64,000 nt of DNA from CAIXQW01 sp046049675 (GTDB lineage: Bacteria; Bacteroidota; Bacteroidia; Chitinophagales; Chitinophagaceae). The notes below the pieces were generated by a model, which did not search any database, was not told the DNA's origin, and saw only the letters and a list, made by a program, of their open reading frames with translations. The stretch spans positions 54,566-118,565 of the forward strand of contig JBJORA010000090.1 of assembly GCA_046049675.1 (NCBI GenBank), read 5' to 3'. Position 1 is the stretch's first letter. Every line of letters starts with the position of its first letter. Shown piece after piece: positions 23,333 to 33,307 of the stretch. The position numbers were made by a program, and so were the translations under genes.

Positions 23333-26260
23333 CTAATACCCAAACAACTCCTTCAAACTCAACTTCGTAACAGCACCATGCTTATTAAGTTCTTCCCAGT
23401 CAAGCTTTTCTTCTTTACCAACAACACAAAGTGTATATGGTTTGCCAGCAATGTTTTGCTCAAAGAAACGATTGACATCTGCAAAACTATAAGCTGGTAC
23501 TTCTTTGTACACACGCTGACGTATATCGTTTGTTTGTCCTAGTTTTTGTGCGTTAAGGTAACTGAATATCAAACCCATTTTAGTAATACGCGTAGTATTA
23601 ATATTAGTTAAGATACTCTGCTGTGCTTGCTGAAAACTCTTATCGCTTTGTGGTAGTTTATTGAGAATCGCATTCATAGCAATAATACTTTCTTTAAGCT
23701 TATCTGCTTGGCAACCCACATACGCTGTAGTACTGAACGGGTCTTCTTTTTTTGCAGGCGTATTGTAGCGCGCCATTGTACTGTAGGCTAATGCTTTACT
23801 TTCGCGTATATCCTGAAACACAATACCGCTCATGCTTCCACCAAAGTATTCGTTGAATAGCTGAATAACAGGTATGGCAGCTTCATCATACGCATCGCCA
23901 TTGCGCACCCAAGTAATTTCGCTTTGTACCATGTCATAGTTGGTAAACAAAACATTCTTATCTTTTTGCTGTGAAAAATTAAACTTGTGCAAGGCAGGTG
24001 TAGGCAAAAAGCTTGCAGGTACTTTATGCAAAGGCGTCAACACTTTTACCAATTGTGCATTAGCCAAGGGACCGTAGTACAATACTTTGTGATTGTACTT
24101 TGTAAGGCTACGCAAAATATCTACGAGTTGCTTTGGTGTAATGGCATCTAGTTGCTCGTCGCTTAGCACGTAGTTAAACGGATTATCAGCGCCGTAGCGT
24201 GCATAGTTGCTTAAGGCGTTGCGTATGGCGCCTTTATTGCGCTTGCTATCAGCACGCTTCTTTTTCATGCCGGCAATCATTTCTTGCAAAGCTTCATCGT
24301 TCGCTTCGCAGTTAGCTAGCAAATCTTCAAAACGAGCCACATCAGCTGCAAAGTTTTCTTGTAAACCTGTTAGGTACACATACGTTTCTTCGCGGCCACT
24401 GCTTACACCAAAGTCGCTTGCTGTTTGGTAGAAAGCACGGCTTACATCGTCGGCACTTTTAGTTTTTGTACCAAGGTATTGTAAGTAGTCCACAGCAAGC
24501 GGCAAGAGTTGATTATGCCATTCGCCAATATCTAAGTAGTAGTATAAACTATAAGTATTATTGGTTGTATTTTTTACACTCAATACTGGCACAGTTTTTA
24601 GTTTACCACGTGCAATGTCTTTGTTGAAATCAACATACACGGGTGGCATTTCTGCACTTTGCATATTAATCACGTCGCGTACAAAGTTGCTTTGCGCATC
24701 GCGGTTTACTTCTACAGGTGTAATGCTAGGCTTATCTACTTTTACAACGTTATTGTCTTTGCCAATGCGCTTGTAAATACATACATAATTATCGTTGAGC
24801 CATTTCTTACAAAATGCTTGAACATCAGCTTTCGTTATCTTACTCATTTCTGCAACTTGTGCAACACTTTCTGCCCAATCTACACCAGTTACAAAAGCAT
24901 CTAATGCGCTGTATGCTCTGCCGCCATTGCTTTCTGCAGCATCAATCATTTGTTTTTTATAATTATTGATAATGCTATTTAATAAGGCATCATCAAAGTT
25001 GCCATCTTTCAATAGCTGTATTTGTCCCAAGATTTCGTCGCGCACTTCTTCTAGCTTTTGACCTTCTTTAGCACGACCGCTTATGTACAGAATACTATAG
25101 TCTTGCATAATGTCTGCACCAGCACCAGCACTTAATACTTTTTGCTTTTTTACAAGATTCAAATCCATAAGACCAGCCGTACCATTGCTCAATACGTTGC
25201 TCATAAAGTTTAGCATGGTTGCATCTTTGCTTGTAGCACCAGGAAAGCGATAGGCAATGTTTAAGTATTCGGCATCTGGGCCTAGTACTTCACCATATCT
25301 TGGACTAGTAATTTCATCTTCCGGTTCAAACCTGTAAGGCTCAACTGGTTTTGCTTGCATATAACTAAAGGCTTTATCAATCTGTGCAATTAGCACATCG
25401 GGATTAATATCGCCCACCATGATTACAGCCATATTATTTGGCACATAGTTCTTATAGAAGTATTTGCGAATTTCCTTTAGCGAAGGGTTCTTAAGATGTT
25501 CAACTGTACCCAATGTTGATTGCAAGCCATAGTTATGCTTCTTAAACAACTCGGCCATCAATAACTCGTTTACCTTACGGCCATCATTATCGAGTGCGCG
25601 ATTTTTTTCTTCGTACACAGCTTCTAATTCTGTATGAAAAATACGTAGCACTGGGTTGCGAAAACGCTCAGCTTCTACAGCCAACCACTGACTAATTTTA
25701 TTTGCAGGAATATCGTTGACATACACTGTTTGCTCATTGCTTGTAAAGGCATTGGTACCTTTTGCGCCGATGCTCGTCATCATTTTATCGTACTCGTTTG
25801 CAATGGCAAATTTTGCAGCCACACCACTAACGCTATCTATTTGACGGTAGATGGCTTTGCGTTGAGCTTCGTCTTTTGTTGAGTTATATTGCTCGTAGAG
25901 ATTGTCAATTGTCTCGAGATGCTTTTTTTCTTCTTCCCAATTAAGGCTACCATATTTATCGGTGCCCTTAAACAGCATATGCTCTAGGTAGTGTGCCAAA
26001 CCTGTATTGGTAGCAGGGTCTGTTTTGCTACCAGCTTTGGTTGCAATTAATGTTTGTACACGAGGCGTTTCGCGATTGACGCTTAGTATAACCGTTAGGC
26101 CATTCTTTAGCGTATAAAAACGCATTTGCATTGGGTCGCCTTCTACTGTTTTGTAAGTGTAGTTACCGACAGTTTTTGTAACCCATTTTTTGCTTTGCGC
26201 TGTTGCATTGCTGCAAATAAGAAGCACGACTGCTAGCGCACTTAAAACTCTGTACATCAT
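23333..26260 (-). CDS. M16 (pitrilysin-type) zinc peptidase, exported
   Basis: A 975-residue two-lobed protein of normal length for tandem M16 peptidases. It has a signal peptide (1-22), the inverted zinc motif HYLEH (His90, Glu93, His94) and the downstream ELEAVYEEKNRA segment supplying the third ligand. The second lobe (about 520-960) lacks the motif, as usual. Such enzymes degrade peptides in the periplasm or process proteins. Two adjacent ATG codons (26260, 26257) are possible starts. The gene precedes, after a terminator, the helical periplasmic protein gene on the same strand. Confidence 0.92.
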   Translation of the reverse strand: MMYRVLSALAVVLLICSNATAQSKKWVTKTVGNYTYKTVEGDPMQMRFYTLKNGLTVILSVNRETPRVQTLIATKAGSKTDPATNTGLAHYLEHMLFKGTDKYGSLNWEEEKKHLETIDNLYEQYNSTKDEAQRKAIYRQIDSVSGVAAKFAIANEYDKMMTSIGAKGTNAFTSNEQTVYVNDIPANKISQWLAVEAERFRNPVLRIFHTELEAVYEEKNRALDNDGRKVNELLMAELFKKHNYGLQSTLGTVEHLKNPSLKEIRKYFYKNYVPNNMAVIMVGDINPDVLIAQIDKAFSYMQAKPVEPYRFEPEDEITSPRYGEVLGPDAEYLNIAYRFPGATSKDATMLNFMSNVLSNGTAGLMDLNLVKKQKVLSAGAGADIMQDYSILYISGRAKEGQKLEEVRDEILGQIQLLKDGNFDDALLNSIINNYKKQMIDAAESNGGRAYSALDAFVTGVDWAESVAQVAEMSKITKADVQAFCKKWLNDNYVCIYKRIGKDNNVVKVDKPSITPVEVNRDAQSNFVRDVINMQSAEMPPVYVDFNKDIARGKLKTVPVLSVKNTTNNTYSLYYYLDIGEWHNQLLPLAVDYLQYLGTKTKSADDVSRAFYQTASDFGVSSGREETYVYLTGLQENFAADVARFEDLLANCEANDEALQEMIAGMKKKRADSKRNKGAIRNALSNYARYGADNPFNYVLSDEQLDAITPKQLVDILRSLTKYNHKVLYYGPLANAQLVKVLTPLHKVPASFLPTPALHKFNFSQQKDKNVLFTNYDMVQSEITWVRNGDAYDEAAIPVIQLFNEYFGGSMSGIVFQDIRESKALAYSTMARYNTPAKKEDPFSTTAYVGCQADKLKESIIAMNAILNKLPQSDKSFQQAQQSILTNINTTRITKMGLIFSYLNAQKLGQTNDIRQRVYKEVPAYSFADVNRFFEQNIAGKPYTLCVVGKEEKLDWEELNKHGAVTKLSLKELFGY

Positions 26261-26340
26261 TGGTTGTTGAAGTAATAGTGAAATTAGGAAACGAATTTAG
26301 TAAAAAATAGACTACTGCATGAATTAAACTGTTAAGGGAT

Positions 26341-26378
26341 AAAAAAAATTCCTGGCTATTTGTATAACCAGGAATTTT
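26341..26378 (-). terminator. Rho-independent terminator
   Basis: Bases 26345-26355 and 26368-26378 form an 11-bp stem around a 12-base loop. On the minus strand the stem is followed by a run of eight T, so it ends transcription of the gene at 26404-26976 before the M16 gene. Confidence 0.85.
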
Positions 26379-26403
26379 CTATCAAATAAAAATGAAACAA
26401 AAA

Positions 26404-26976
26404 TTAAATGTCTTCAGGCTTTGCAATCTCCAAGTACTCGTCTTGGTCTTTGATGCGCATCCATATTTTGTATTGCTCGTCGTTCAATGTTTCTTGCAAA
26501 CGCTTATTGCGTAATACATACACTTGCTTTAGCAATACATTCTTTTCTGCATTGTCTATATCCTCACGACTCATAATAGCTTCAATATCGCGCAAATGCT
26601 CTGTCATAATGCCGCGAAACACTGGCTTTTGTATTTTAGCCAAGGTTAAATCGGCCATTAAAGTTTCAATATCGCGATTGCGCGGTAAACGATTTTTCTT
26701 AGCCGCTGCTTCTGCTGCTTTCTTTTCTGCCTTACTTACTTCTGGTGCTGGCTTTGCAACAAAACCTTCTTTAGGCTGGTCGCGTACATCGCGCTTACGT
26801 ACTTGACGCTTATCTGTATCGCGTGCAAAACCTTCTACTTCAAAACCTTCTGGTCTGTCGTCGGCTTGCTCGGTATCAACGTTTTTACGCTTTTTCTTTT
26901 TTACCAAAAACTGCGCATCGGCATCTGCCGCGCAAAATCCAATTAGTGCAAGTGCTAATAATAGCTTCTTCATCAT
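26404..26976 (-). CDS. Exported helical protein of unknown function
   Basis: A 190-residue protein. Two ATG codons (26976, 26973) preceded by AAGAGGAA fix the start; an upstream in-frame start at 27012 would put 12 extra residues before the signal peptide. The signal peptide (about 1-21) ends ADAQ, followed by a basic run, an Ala/Lys-rich coiled-coil-like segment and a final helical domain (ADLTLAKIQKPVFRGIM, NKRLQETLNDEQYKIWMRI) reminiscent of Spy/CpxP-like LTxEQ helices. Function unknown. It ends at a strong terminator. Confidence 0.7.
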   Translation of the reverse strand: MMKKLLLALALIGFCAADADAQFLVKKKKRKNVDTEQADDRPEGFEVEGFARDTDKRQVRKRDVRDQPKEGFVAKPAPEVSKAEKKAAEAAAKKNRLPRNRDIETLMADLTLAKIQKPVFRGIMTEHLRDIEAIMSREDIDNAEKNVLLKQVYVLRNKRLQETLNDEQYKIWMRIKDQDEYLEIAKPEDI

Positions 26977-27159
26977 TTGCTTCCTCTTAAAAAGAGTGTA
27001 AACATAAGCCATTTATGGCAAAATTTGTGGAAAAGAGGGTAATAAAGTACTAGTACTGCGATTTTGCAAGCTTTTTGGCTTTTTTCAAAAGAATTTTTTA
27101 CTACGCAAATACGTTGCGTACCAACACTACACCTTTGCATCATAAACATAAATAAAGCG

Positions 27160-27495
27160 ATGGATAATATTAAAGGCCGCATTTTTAAGCTAGAGTTTGC
27201 CACAAACACATTGTGCTATTTTGCCATGCTCATTTGCCGTACTGGTGCAGGCGCATTTGCCCAAGCCAACGACGATATACCCGTGAGGCTTTTGTACGGC
27301 AAACTAAGCACAATAGATAATCATATAGAGTACGACGATACGCAATCTACAAACAGCGAAGAAATCATTCAGCCAAGCCTCTACCTTAGCAACTTATGCC
27401 AGCAAGTGCAGCAACAGTTAGAGACAAAACTTATCGCATACGTCCAACATATAAAAAATGCAACAGCACAAATGCCGCAAGCAATTGTAGCATAA
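27160..27495 (+). CDS. Unknown 111-residue protein
   Basis: A small protein starting at ATG 27160 (an earlier in-frame start at 27064 would read through the promoter-like CACCTTTG at about 27131-27138). It has a central weakly hydrophobic stretch (TNTLCYFAMLICRTGAGAFA), perhaps a membrane or export segment, then an acidic, Gln-rich helix. It is divergent from the helical periplasmic gene and upstream of recA. Real but uncharacterised; moderate confidence. Confidence 0.5.
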   Translation: MDNIKGRIFKLEFATNTLCYFAMLICRTGAGAFAQANDDIPVRLLYGKLSTIDNHIEYDDTQSTNSEEIIQPSLYLSNLCQQVQQQLETKLIAYVQHIKNATAQMPQAIVA

Positions 27496-27608
27496 TATTC
27501 ACACTAAAAAGTATCATTCAATTGCGATAAAATGTATCAAACTGCAAAAAAATGCCCTAAAATAGGGCTTGTGGGCAAAATAAATTTAATCACATATGCA
27601 AATACTGC

Positions 27609-27616
27609 TACTTTTG
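27609..27616 (+). promoter_or_regulatory. TACTTTTG promoter element of recA
   Basis: An exact match to the Bacteroidota -7 consensus TAnnTTTG, 46 bases before the recA ATG. No LexA-like palindrome is evident. Confidence 0.6.
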
Positions 27617-27662
27617 AGCGCAAGAAACCAACCAATAGAAAAGTAAAAAACAACTAAAAGAT

Positions 27663-28697
27663 ATGAGCAACGCAGAAAAATTAAAGGCACTTAAATTAAC
27701 CATGGACAAAATCGATAAGGATTTTGGCAAAGGCAGCGTAATGCGCTTAGGCGAAAAAGGTGCTGTACAAATTGAAGCAATTAGCACAGGCAGTATTGGA
27801 CTAGATGTTGCCTTGGGCATTGGTGGTCTACCGAAGGGCCGTGTAATAGAAATATATGGTCCGGAAAGTAGTGGTAAAACAACCATTGCCACACACGTTA
27901 TTGCAGAAGCCCAAAAGAAAGGCGGTATTTGCGCGATAGTAGATGCGGAGCACGCTTTTGATAGCGCCTATGCTGCAAAGCTTGGTGTAAATATTGAAGA
28001 TCTTCTTATTAGTCAGCCGGATTATGGCGAGCAAGCATTGGAAATTGCTGATCGCTTAATTAATAGTGGCGCTGTAGATGTAATAGTAATTGACTCTGTT
28101 GCCGCGCTTGTACCAAAGAGCGAGCTAGAAGGAGAAATGGGCGATAGCAAAATGGGCTTACAAGCACGTTTGATGAGCCAAGCATTGCGTAAGCTTACAG
28201 GTACAATACATCGCACAGGCTGTTGCTGCATCTTCATTAATCAGTTACGCGAAAAAATTGGTGTCATGTTCGGCAATCCAGAAACAACAACTGGTGGTAA
28301 TGCCCTAAAGTTCTATGCTAGCGTACGTTTAGACATACGTCGTACAGCACAAATAAAAGACGGCGATGAAGCAATTGGCAACCACGTTAAAGTAAAGATT
28401 ATCAAAAACAAGGTAGCGCCGCCATTCCGCGTAGCAGAGTTTGATATTATTTTCGGCGAAGGCATTAGCAAGCTTGGCGAAATCATTGACATGGGTGTAG
28501 AATACAATATCATTCAAAAGAGTGGTAGCTGGTTTAGCTACGATGGCAATAAATTGGGTCAAGGCCGTGACAGTGTAAAGAGCCTAATAGCAGACAATCC
28601 AGAATTGAGCGCAGAACTAGAAGCCAAGATACGCGCCAAAGTAGCCGAGAAAATGTCGACAACAGTAGCTGTGGCGGAACCAGGAGACGACGTTTAG
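27663..28697 (+). CDS. recA: Recombinase RecA
   Basis: A 344-residue RecA, normal length. The Walker A GPESSGKT is at 66-73, the Walker B region VIVIDSVAAL follows, and the L1/L2 loops are recognisable (EGEMGDSKMGLQARLMSQALR; INQLREKIGVMFGNPETTTGG, in pieces). The C-terminus is acidic, as usual. It forms a filament on single-stranded DNA and drives strand exchange and SOS induction. It stands as a single gene with a TACTTTTG promoter upstream. Codon use here typifies the resident genome and differs from the accessory block by eye. Confidence 0.98.
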   Translation: MSNAEKLKALKLTMDKIDKDFGKGSVMRLGEKGAVQIEAISTGSIGLDVALGIGGLPKGRVIEIYGPESSGKTTIATHVIAEAQKKGGICAIVDAEHAFDSAYAAKLGVNIEDLLISQPDYGEQALEIADRLINSGAVDVIVIDSVAALVPKSELEGEMGDSKMGLQARLMSQALRKLTGTIHRTGCCCIFINQLREKIGVMFGNPETTTGGNALKFYASVRLDIRRTAQIKDGDEAIGNHVKVKIIKNKVAPPFRVAEFDIIFGEGISKLGEIIDMGVEYNIIQKSGSWFSYDGNKLGQGRDSVKSLIADNPELSAELEAKIRAKVAEKMSTTVAVAEPGDDV

Positions 28698-29012
28698 GAA
28701 TTAGCGATTAATCGTGCACATGAGTGACCATTAAGTGTGATTTTGTATGCATGAGGTAAGGGCTAATTAGCATTGGCTAAGATTATCCAATTATGTCATT
28801 TTTTCCTGACCGAAAAATGACCTGTGGACTACACAGATTTGACACGAAAAATGCGCATTATGAGTTGTCGCCACTTACTTTTGTATCCGAGCTATTGAAG
28901 CTAATGATATAAAACAAGTGAAGCGCATGCCTGAGCTGCTGCTGTTTTACACAAGTTTTCCATACCTTAGCACATTAGCATTACGACAGTAATTATTAAA
29001 AAGTATTAGAAA
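28698..29012. other. Gene-free interval between recA and the M43 protease gene
   Basis: No gene is seen in 315 bp. An 8-bp hairpin (28796-28803 with 28813-28820) lacks a T-tract and may be a weak terminator. TACTTTTG at 28876-28883 is a candidate promoter for the protease, with a long leader. Confidence 0.4.
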
Positions 29013-31184
29013 ATGCGTAAAGGATTTACAAAATTCATGCTTGCAGCAACGCTAGCACTTGGTTTTAGCCAAATGGCTACTGCACAAAGCAGCCAAGTAC
29101 CACACAATTGCGGTACCCATGTTTATTACAACGACTTGTATGGTAAAAACCCAGGTCTAAAGGAGCAGGATGAAGCTTACGAAGCTGCCATTGCGGATTA
29201 CCTGCGTACTGTAGATTTGAGCCAATTAGAGCGTACACGTTCTGGCGAGAAAATCATACCAGTGGTGTTTCACGTAATACACGACTATGGTAGTGAATGG
29301 ATACCTGATGCAAACATCTACGACCAGATGCGTATTCTTAACGAGGACTTCAATAAGATGAATGCTGATACAGCAACAATTATTCCTGCGTTCAAAAGCA
29401 AAATTGGTGATGCTAAAATTAAATTCATGTTAGCAAAGAAAGATCCAGATGGTAATTGTACCAATGGTATTGATCGCATTCAGAGCTACAAGACACGTGC
29501 AGCTGACGATGCTAGCAAACTAAATCCATGGAGCCGTAATTACTACTTTAACGTATGGGTAGTTAATACAATTGGCAGACAAGGTGTAGCAGGTTATGCT
29601 TACAAACCTCAAAGTTTAAATGGTGGTTTCCTAAACATGTATGATGGTATTATCATTTTACATGATTATGTTGGTAGTTTACCACCCGCTTCAGCATTTA
29701 GCAGTCGCGCTTTATCTCACGAGTTTGGTCATAGTTTTGGCTTAGATCACTTATGGGGATCAACAAATGAACCTGGTGTCTCTTGTGGTGATGATGGTGT
29801 TGCGGATACACCACCAACAGAAGGCCACAGTAGTTGCCCTTCGTCTGCGTTGTATGGCGATTCTTTATGCGGAGGATTGACGGGTCCACTAGAAAATCTA
29901 CAAAACTTCATGGAGTACTCATATTGTACTAGTCAAATGTGGACACCAGGTCAGTGCGACAAAATGCAAAAGGTTTCATTCATTGATAATAACGCTAGTC
30001 GTAATTTACTAGCCGGTGCATTAGCACATCAAGTAAGCGGTATTTTTGATACTACAGTTTGTCCACCGAAAGCAGACTTTATTAATCGTCGTTATTTCAC
30101 TTGCGTAGGTACAAACAATGTAAACATTACAGGATTCCCAAGTAATGAAACGGCAGGTAGCACTTACAAGTGGACAATGCCAAATGGTACTTCTAACAAT
30201 GCAACTACAAAATCGCTAACAGGTGTAACATTTAATGCAGCTGGATGGCAACCAATTACTTTTGAAGTAACAAGTGGTGGCAAGGTTGGTAGCATTTCTA
30301 AAAACAATAAGGTGTATGTAAGTGACCCTGCACAAACATTGCCACCAAACTATACTGAGAATTTTGAATTAACTTCTACAAGCGATCGTTGGCCAGTATT
30401 TAATTTCTACGACAACTATTTTGGTTGGAAAGTAACAGATAATGGTTACCTGTATGGCAATTGCATTAAGATGAACACGTTCGATGATCGTCCAGTTGCA
30501 GAAACATTTGTTGGTACACCTAGCGGTGATGCTGACGAGTTTATTAGTCCAGCTTGGGACTTAAGCGGTCTTACTGGCACTGAAACACGTTTGAGCTTTG
30601 TAAGCGCAGGTGCTACAAAAACTAGTGCTTTTGCAGATGTTACAGATAGCCTTCGCATTTACTATAGCACAAACTGTGGTGCTGCTTGGACACAATTGGC
30701 TTTTGCTACAGTAAACAAAGACAACTTGTTTAACATGCTTCAGCGTCCAGACAATTACGAGCCGCAAACTACTGGCGATTGGCAGTGGCGCTCATATGTA
30801 ATACCTGATGCTGCTAAGAGCTCAGCTACATATTTCCGTTTCCGTTACAAGAGCAGCGATTATAGCAATAACTTGTTTGTTGACGAAATTAGTGTAGGTA
30901 CTTGGGCTACAGGCATCAACGACCTTGCCGCTTCTAAAATGCAAATGAGCATCTTACCAAATCCAAACAATGGTGCCTTTAATATTCGTATTAGCCAAAA
31001 CCTTGGAGCAGATGTAGATATTACTGATGTAACTGGTAAACTTATAAAAACAATTACTGCTGCTGAGTTTAACGGCAATGGCGATGCTACAATCAATGTA
31101 AACGTACCAAGTGGTGTTTACTTTGCAAGTGCTCGCTTGAATGGCACGAAGCTTACAACGCAAAAGTTTGTTGTAAACAACTAG
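29013..31184 (+). CDS. Secreted M43 (pappalysin-type) metalloprotease, T9SS cargo
   Basis: A 723-residue protein. After a signal peptide (1-25) and propeptide comes the metzincin zinc site HEFGHSFGLDH (236-246) and the Met-turn NFMEYSYC (Met300), the M43 signature with conserved cysteines between. A PKD-like beta domain (about 350-435), a galactose-binding or MAM-like region (about 440-625) and a C-terminal T9SS type A sorting domain (ILPNPNNGAF... VPSGVYFASARL, from about 647) follow. It is predicted to be exported and anchored or released at the surface, digesting extracellular protein. A good terminator follows. Confidence 0.92.
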   Translation: MRKGFTKFMLAATLALGFSQMATAQSSQVPHNCGTHVYYNDLYGKNPGLKEQDEAYEAAIADYLRTVDLSQLERTRSGEKIIPVVFHVIHDYGSEWIPDANIYDQMRILNEDFNKMNADTATIIPAFKSKIGDAKIKFMLAKKDPDGNCTNGIDRIQSYKTRAADDASKLNPWSRNYYFNVWVVNTIGRQGVAGYAYKPQSLNGGFLNMYDGIIILHDYVGSLPPASAFSSRALSHEFGHSFGLDHLWGSTNEPGVSCGDDGVADTPPTEGHSSCPSSALYGDSLCGGLTGPLENLQNFMEYSYCTSQMWTPGQCDKMQKVSFIDNNASRNLLAGALAHQVSGIFDTTVCPPKADFINRRYFTCVGTNNVNITGFPSNETAGSTYKWTMPNGTSNNATTKSLTGVTFNAAGWQPITFEVTSGGKVGSISKNNKVYVSDPAQTLPPNYTENFELTSTSDRWPVFNFYDNYFGWKVTDNGYLYGNCIKMNTFDDRPVAETFVGTPSGDADEFISPAWDLSGLTGTETRLSFVSAGATKTSAFADVTDSLRIYYSTNCGAAWTQLAFATVNKDNLFNMLQRPDNYEPQTTGDWQWRSYVIPDAAKSSATYFRFRYKSSDYSNNLFVDEISVGTWATGINDLAASKMQMSILPNPNNGAFNIRISQNLGADVDITDVTGKLIKTITAAEFNGNGDATINVNVPSGVYFASARLNGTKLTTQKFVVNN

Positions 31185-31211
31185 TAGTTTTATTTATCAA
31201 CGTTAATTAAT

Positions 31212-31249
31212 CATAAGCCTGTGCCAGCAATGGTTCAGGCTTATGTTTT
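31212..31249 (+). terminator. Rho-independent terminator after the M43 gene
   Basis: A perfect 10-bp stem (31212-31221 with 31236-31245) with a 14-base loop is followed by TTTTA. Confidence 0.8.
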
Positions 31250-31380
31250 ATATATACCCTTGTATTAAGATGGCTTAATACTCTAAGCGGCACTGCTTAT
31301 CAAAAACAAATACCACTATTTGCAACTGCGTTTTGTTTTATTAGGCTTTTGCAGCTAAATTTGTGTGCAATTAGTTAGCA

Positions 31381-31791
31381 ATGATGAAAAAGTATTTAGG
31401 ATTAGTAGTTGTATTGATTTTGTCGGCAGTGTTATTTGGCGCTTGCAACAAAGAAAGAAATGCACCCTTAATGACCTTTAAGCCAGGTGCCAATTATGTT
31501 ATTGAAGATAATCCACTTGCCAAGGTTAATACAAAGTATAAAATTGGTATTACCGCAGCTCCGGGCAATGGCGATTTTTTGCTTGGAAGCTTTAAGTTAA
31601 AGCGCAAGTACAACGACGATAGCGAGCAAGTATTAGAGGCAGTTACAATTTTTGGGCCTCAGCAGTACAACTACGATCGCGATTTTGAATTTACAACACG
31701 CTCACAAGTTGGTGTAGAGTTATACACCTTTGAAATTACAGATAAAGACGGTAAGACAAAAACCTTGTCAATAAAACTTACAACGCACTAG
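31381..31791 (+). CDS. Small lipoprotein of unknown function
   Basis: A 136-residue lipoprotein with lipobox FGAC (Cys22). The mature part is a beta-rich, Ig-like domain: NTKYKIGITAAPGNGDFLLGSFKLKRKY and ELYTFEITDKDGKTKTLSI. It has no recognised family. Its last 64 codons are matched by a truncated copy at 35500-35685. The membrane-protein/two-component operon begins 120 bp downstream. Confidence 0.75.
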   Translation: MMKKYLGLVVVLILSAVLFGACNKERNAPLMTFKPGANYVIEDNPLAKVNTKYKIGITAAPGNGDFLLGSFKLKRKYNDDSEQVLEAVTIFGPQQYNYDRDFEFTTRSQVGVELYTFEITDKDGKTKTLSIKLTTH

Positions 31792-31912
31792 CTTGTTGTG
31801 TTGCTGTAAGTACTGCTATTGATAGGAATCTCTCGCATCGCTTTTACTACTGCGTTATAGGTAGATAAAACCAAAGACTTTCGCAAGAAAAAGTAGTTTC
31901 AATTCTGCACTT

Positions 31913-32566
31913 ATGGCCAAGATTTATTTGATTCTGATCATTGCATTTCCAAGCATATTAGGGATGCTTGGCTATTTGCTTCGTAAACAAAATCCTGAAT
32001 ATTTAACTTTTTATAGCTACTTTTTCCTCTTATCGGCAATTACCGAAATTGCAGCAATCTATGTTATGTTGCGCTATCATAACAACCTATATGTTTATAA
32101 CGCTTTTAATATTATAAAGTTTGGTTTTCACATGTGGTGGTTTCACAAATTCTTTAGGGTAGGATTTTCAGTCAGAGTATTTATAGCAGCCGTTGGTATA
32201 TTTCTATATGGCATAGTAGAATTTTCGATTTTTCGATCTGCTAATCACTTTAGTACTTTTAGATTGTTGGCACAGAGTGCCACTATTTACTTAGCGGCCT
32301 CGTGGTTACTTCACCATCTGTTGTATCTAGCCTCCAATTCTATACAAGATCGTCAGTTCTACTTTTTTATGGTAGTTCTACTTTTTGGATTCTGTATTAG
32401 CACCTTTTTTATGATTACACTTACCGCATTAGTTGTACTAACAAATGAAATGAAGTTAGCGCTATGGCAAATTTTTAAGTTTTTGCTAATATTTAATTAC
32501 ATAATGTTTATTGTTGCATATATTTTCCCCAGAATCATAAAATCTAGAATACCGACATTAACTTAA
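31913..32566 (+). CDS. Integral membrane protein upstream of a histidine kinase
   Basis: A 217-residue protein with about six or seven predicted membrane helices (near 5-22, 30-50, 60-78, 85-103, 113-133, 142-165, 180-205). No soluble domain or catalytic motif is visible. It precedes the histidine kinase gene by 6 bases, so it is likely a membrane partner or sensory module of that kinase. Role inferred from context. Confidence 0.7.
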   Translation: MAKIYLILIIAFPSILGMLGYLLRKQNPEYLTFYSYFFLLSAITEIAAIYVMLRYHNNLYVYNAFNIIKFGFHMWWFHKFFRVGFSVRVFIAAVGIFLYGIVEFSIFRSANHFSTFRLLAQSATIYLAASWLLHHLLYLASNSIQDRQFYFFMVVLLFGFCISTFFMITLTALVVLTNEMKLALWQIFKFLLIFNYIMFIVAYIFPRIIKSRIPTLT

Positions 32567-32572
32567 GTATAA

Positions 32573-33307
32573 GTGAATAATAATTTTATATTAGCATTTG
32601 CAGTTCTACTGCTATTCCTGTTGCTGCTCGTGGCTATTTTTCTGCTAGTGTATATCAAGTACAGTAAAAAGTTTCATGATCAATTTGCAATTGCGCAAAT
32701 CGAAAGCCGTGATCAGGAGCGAAAGAGAATTTCAGCAGACTTGCACGACGACCTTGGTCCAATTCTAGCTGCAACAAAGCTGTTTACACAATCCATAAAT
32801 GCCACTACGGACGAAGACAAAGCAAAGCTAAAAAAAACTAATCAGCATTTAGATTCTTGCATAGAAAGAGTTCGAGCAATTTCGCAGCAATTGATGCCAA
32901 CAAGTTTAGAACGAGGAGAATTAGTGTATGCTATAAACACGTATATAGCTTCTATTGCACCAAATAGTACTTTGAGCATTATTTTCAAACACAAATCAGC
33001 CAAAATCCCATTATCTGCCCAGCAGCAAGAGCATATCTACAGAATTGTTACCGAGATAATTACCAATACCTTGCGGCATGCTGCTGCAACTACGCTAGCA
33101 ATTGACATTTGCGTTGAGAATGGCATTTTTGAACTGACAACCAAAGACAATGGTAAGGGTATGAACTTGCTAGAAAATAAGTTAAACGGTGTAGGTCTCG
33201 CAAACATCAGAAGACGGTCTGAGGCGCTAAAAGGCAGCTGGAAAATCTATAGTTCACCAAACAAAGGCTTGCAAACAAGCCTTAAAATCAAAATAGCCAA
33301 TGACTGA
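32573..33307 (+). CDS. Sensor histidine kinase, NarX/HisKA_3 type
   Basis: A 244-residue kinase starting at GTG. One membrane helix (5-28) is followed directly by the dimerisation and phosphoacceptor region, ERKRISADLHDDLGP with His58, and a HATPase domain with N-box EIITNTLRHA, G1 DNGKGM and G2 NGVGLANI. It lacks an extracellular sensor domain, so sensing probably depends on the upstream membrane protein. Its end overlaps the response regulator gene by 8 bases. Confidence 0.92.
   Translation: MNNNFILAFAVLLLFLLLLVAIFLLVYIKYSKKFHDQFAIAQIESRDQERKRISADLHDDLGPILAATKLFTQSINATTDEDKAKLKKTNQHLDSCIERVRAISQQLMPTSLERGELVYAINTYIASIAPNSTLSIIFKHKSAKIPLSAQQQEHIYRIVTEIITNTLRHAAATTLAIDICVENGIFELTTKDNGKGMNLLENKLNGVGLANIRRRSEALKGSWKIYSSPNKGLQTSLKIKIAND

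Noticed and set aside
28796..28820. Hairpin after recA as a terminator
   Set aside because: The 8-bp stem is mostly A:T, the loop is 9 bases and no T-tract follows; kept only as a remark.
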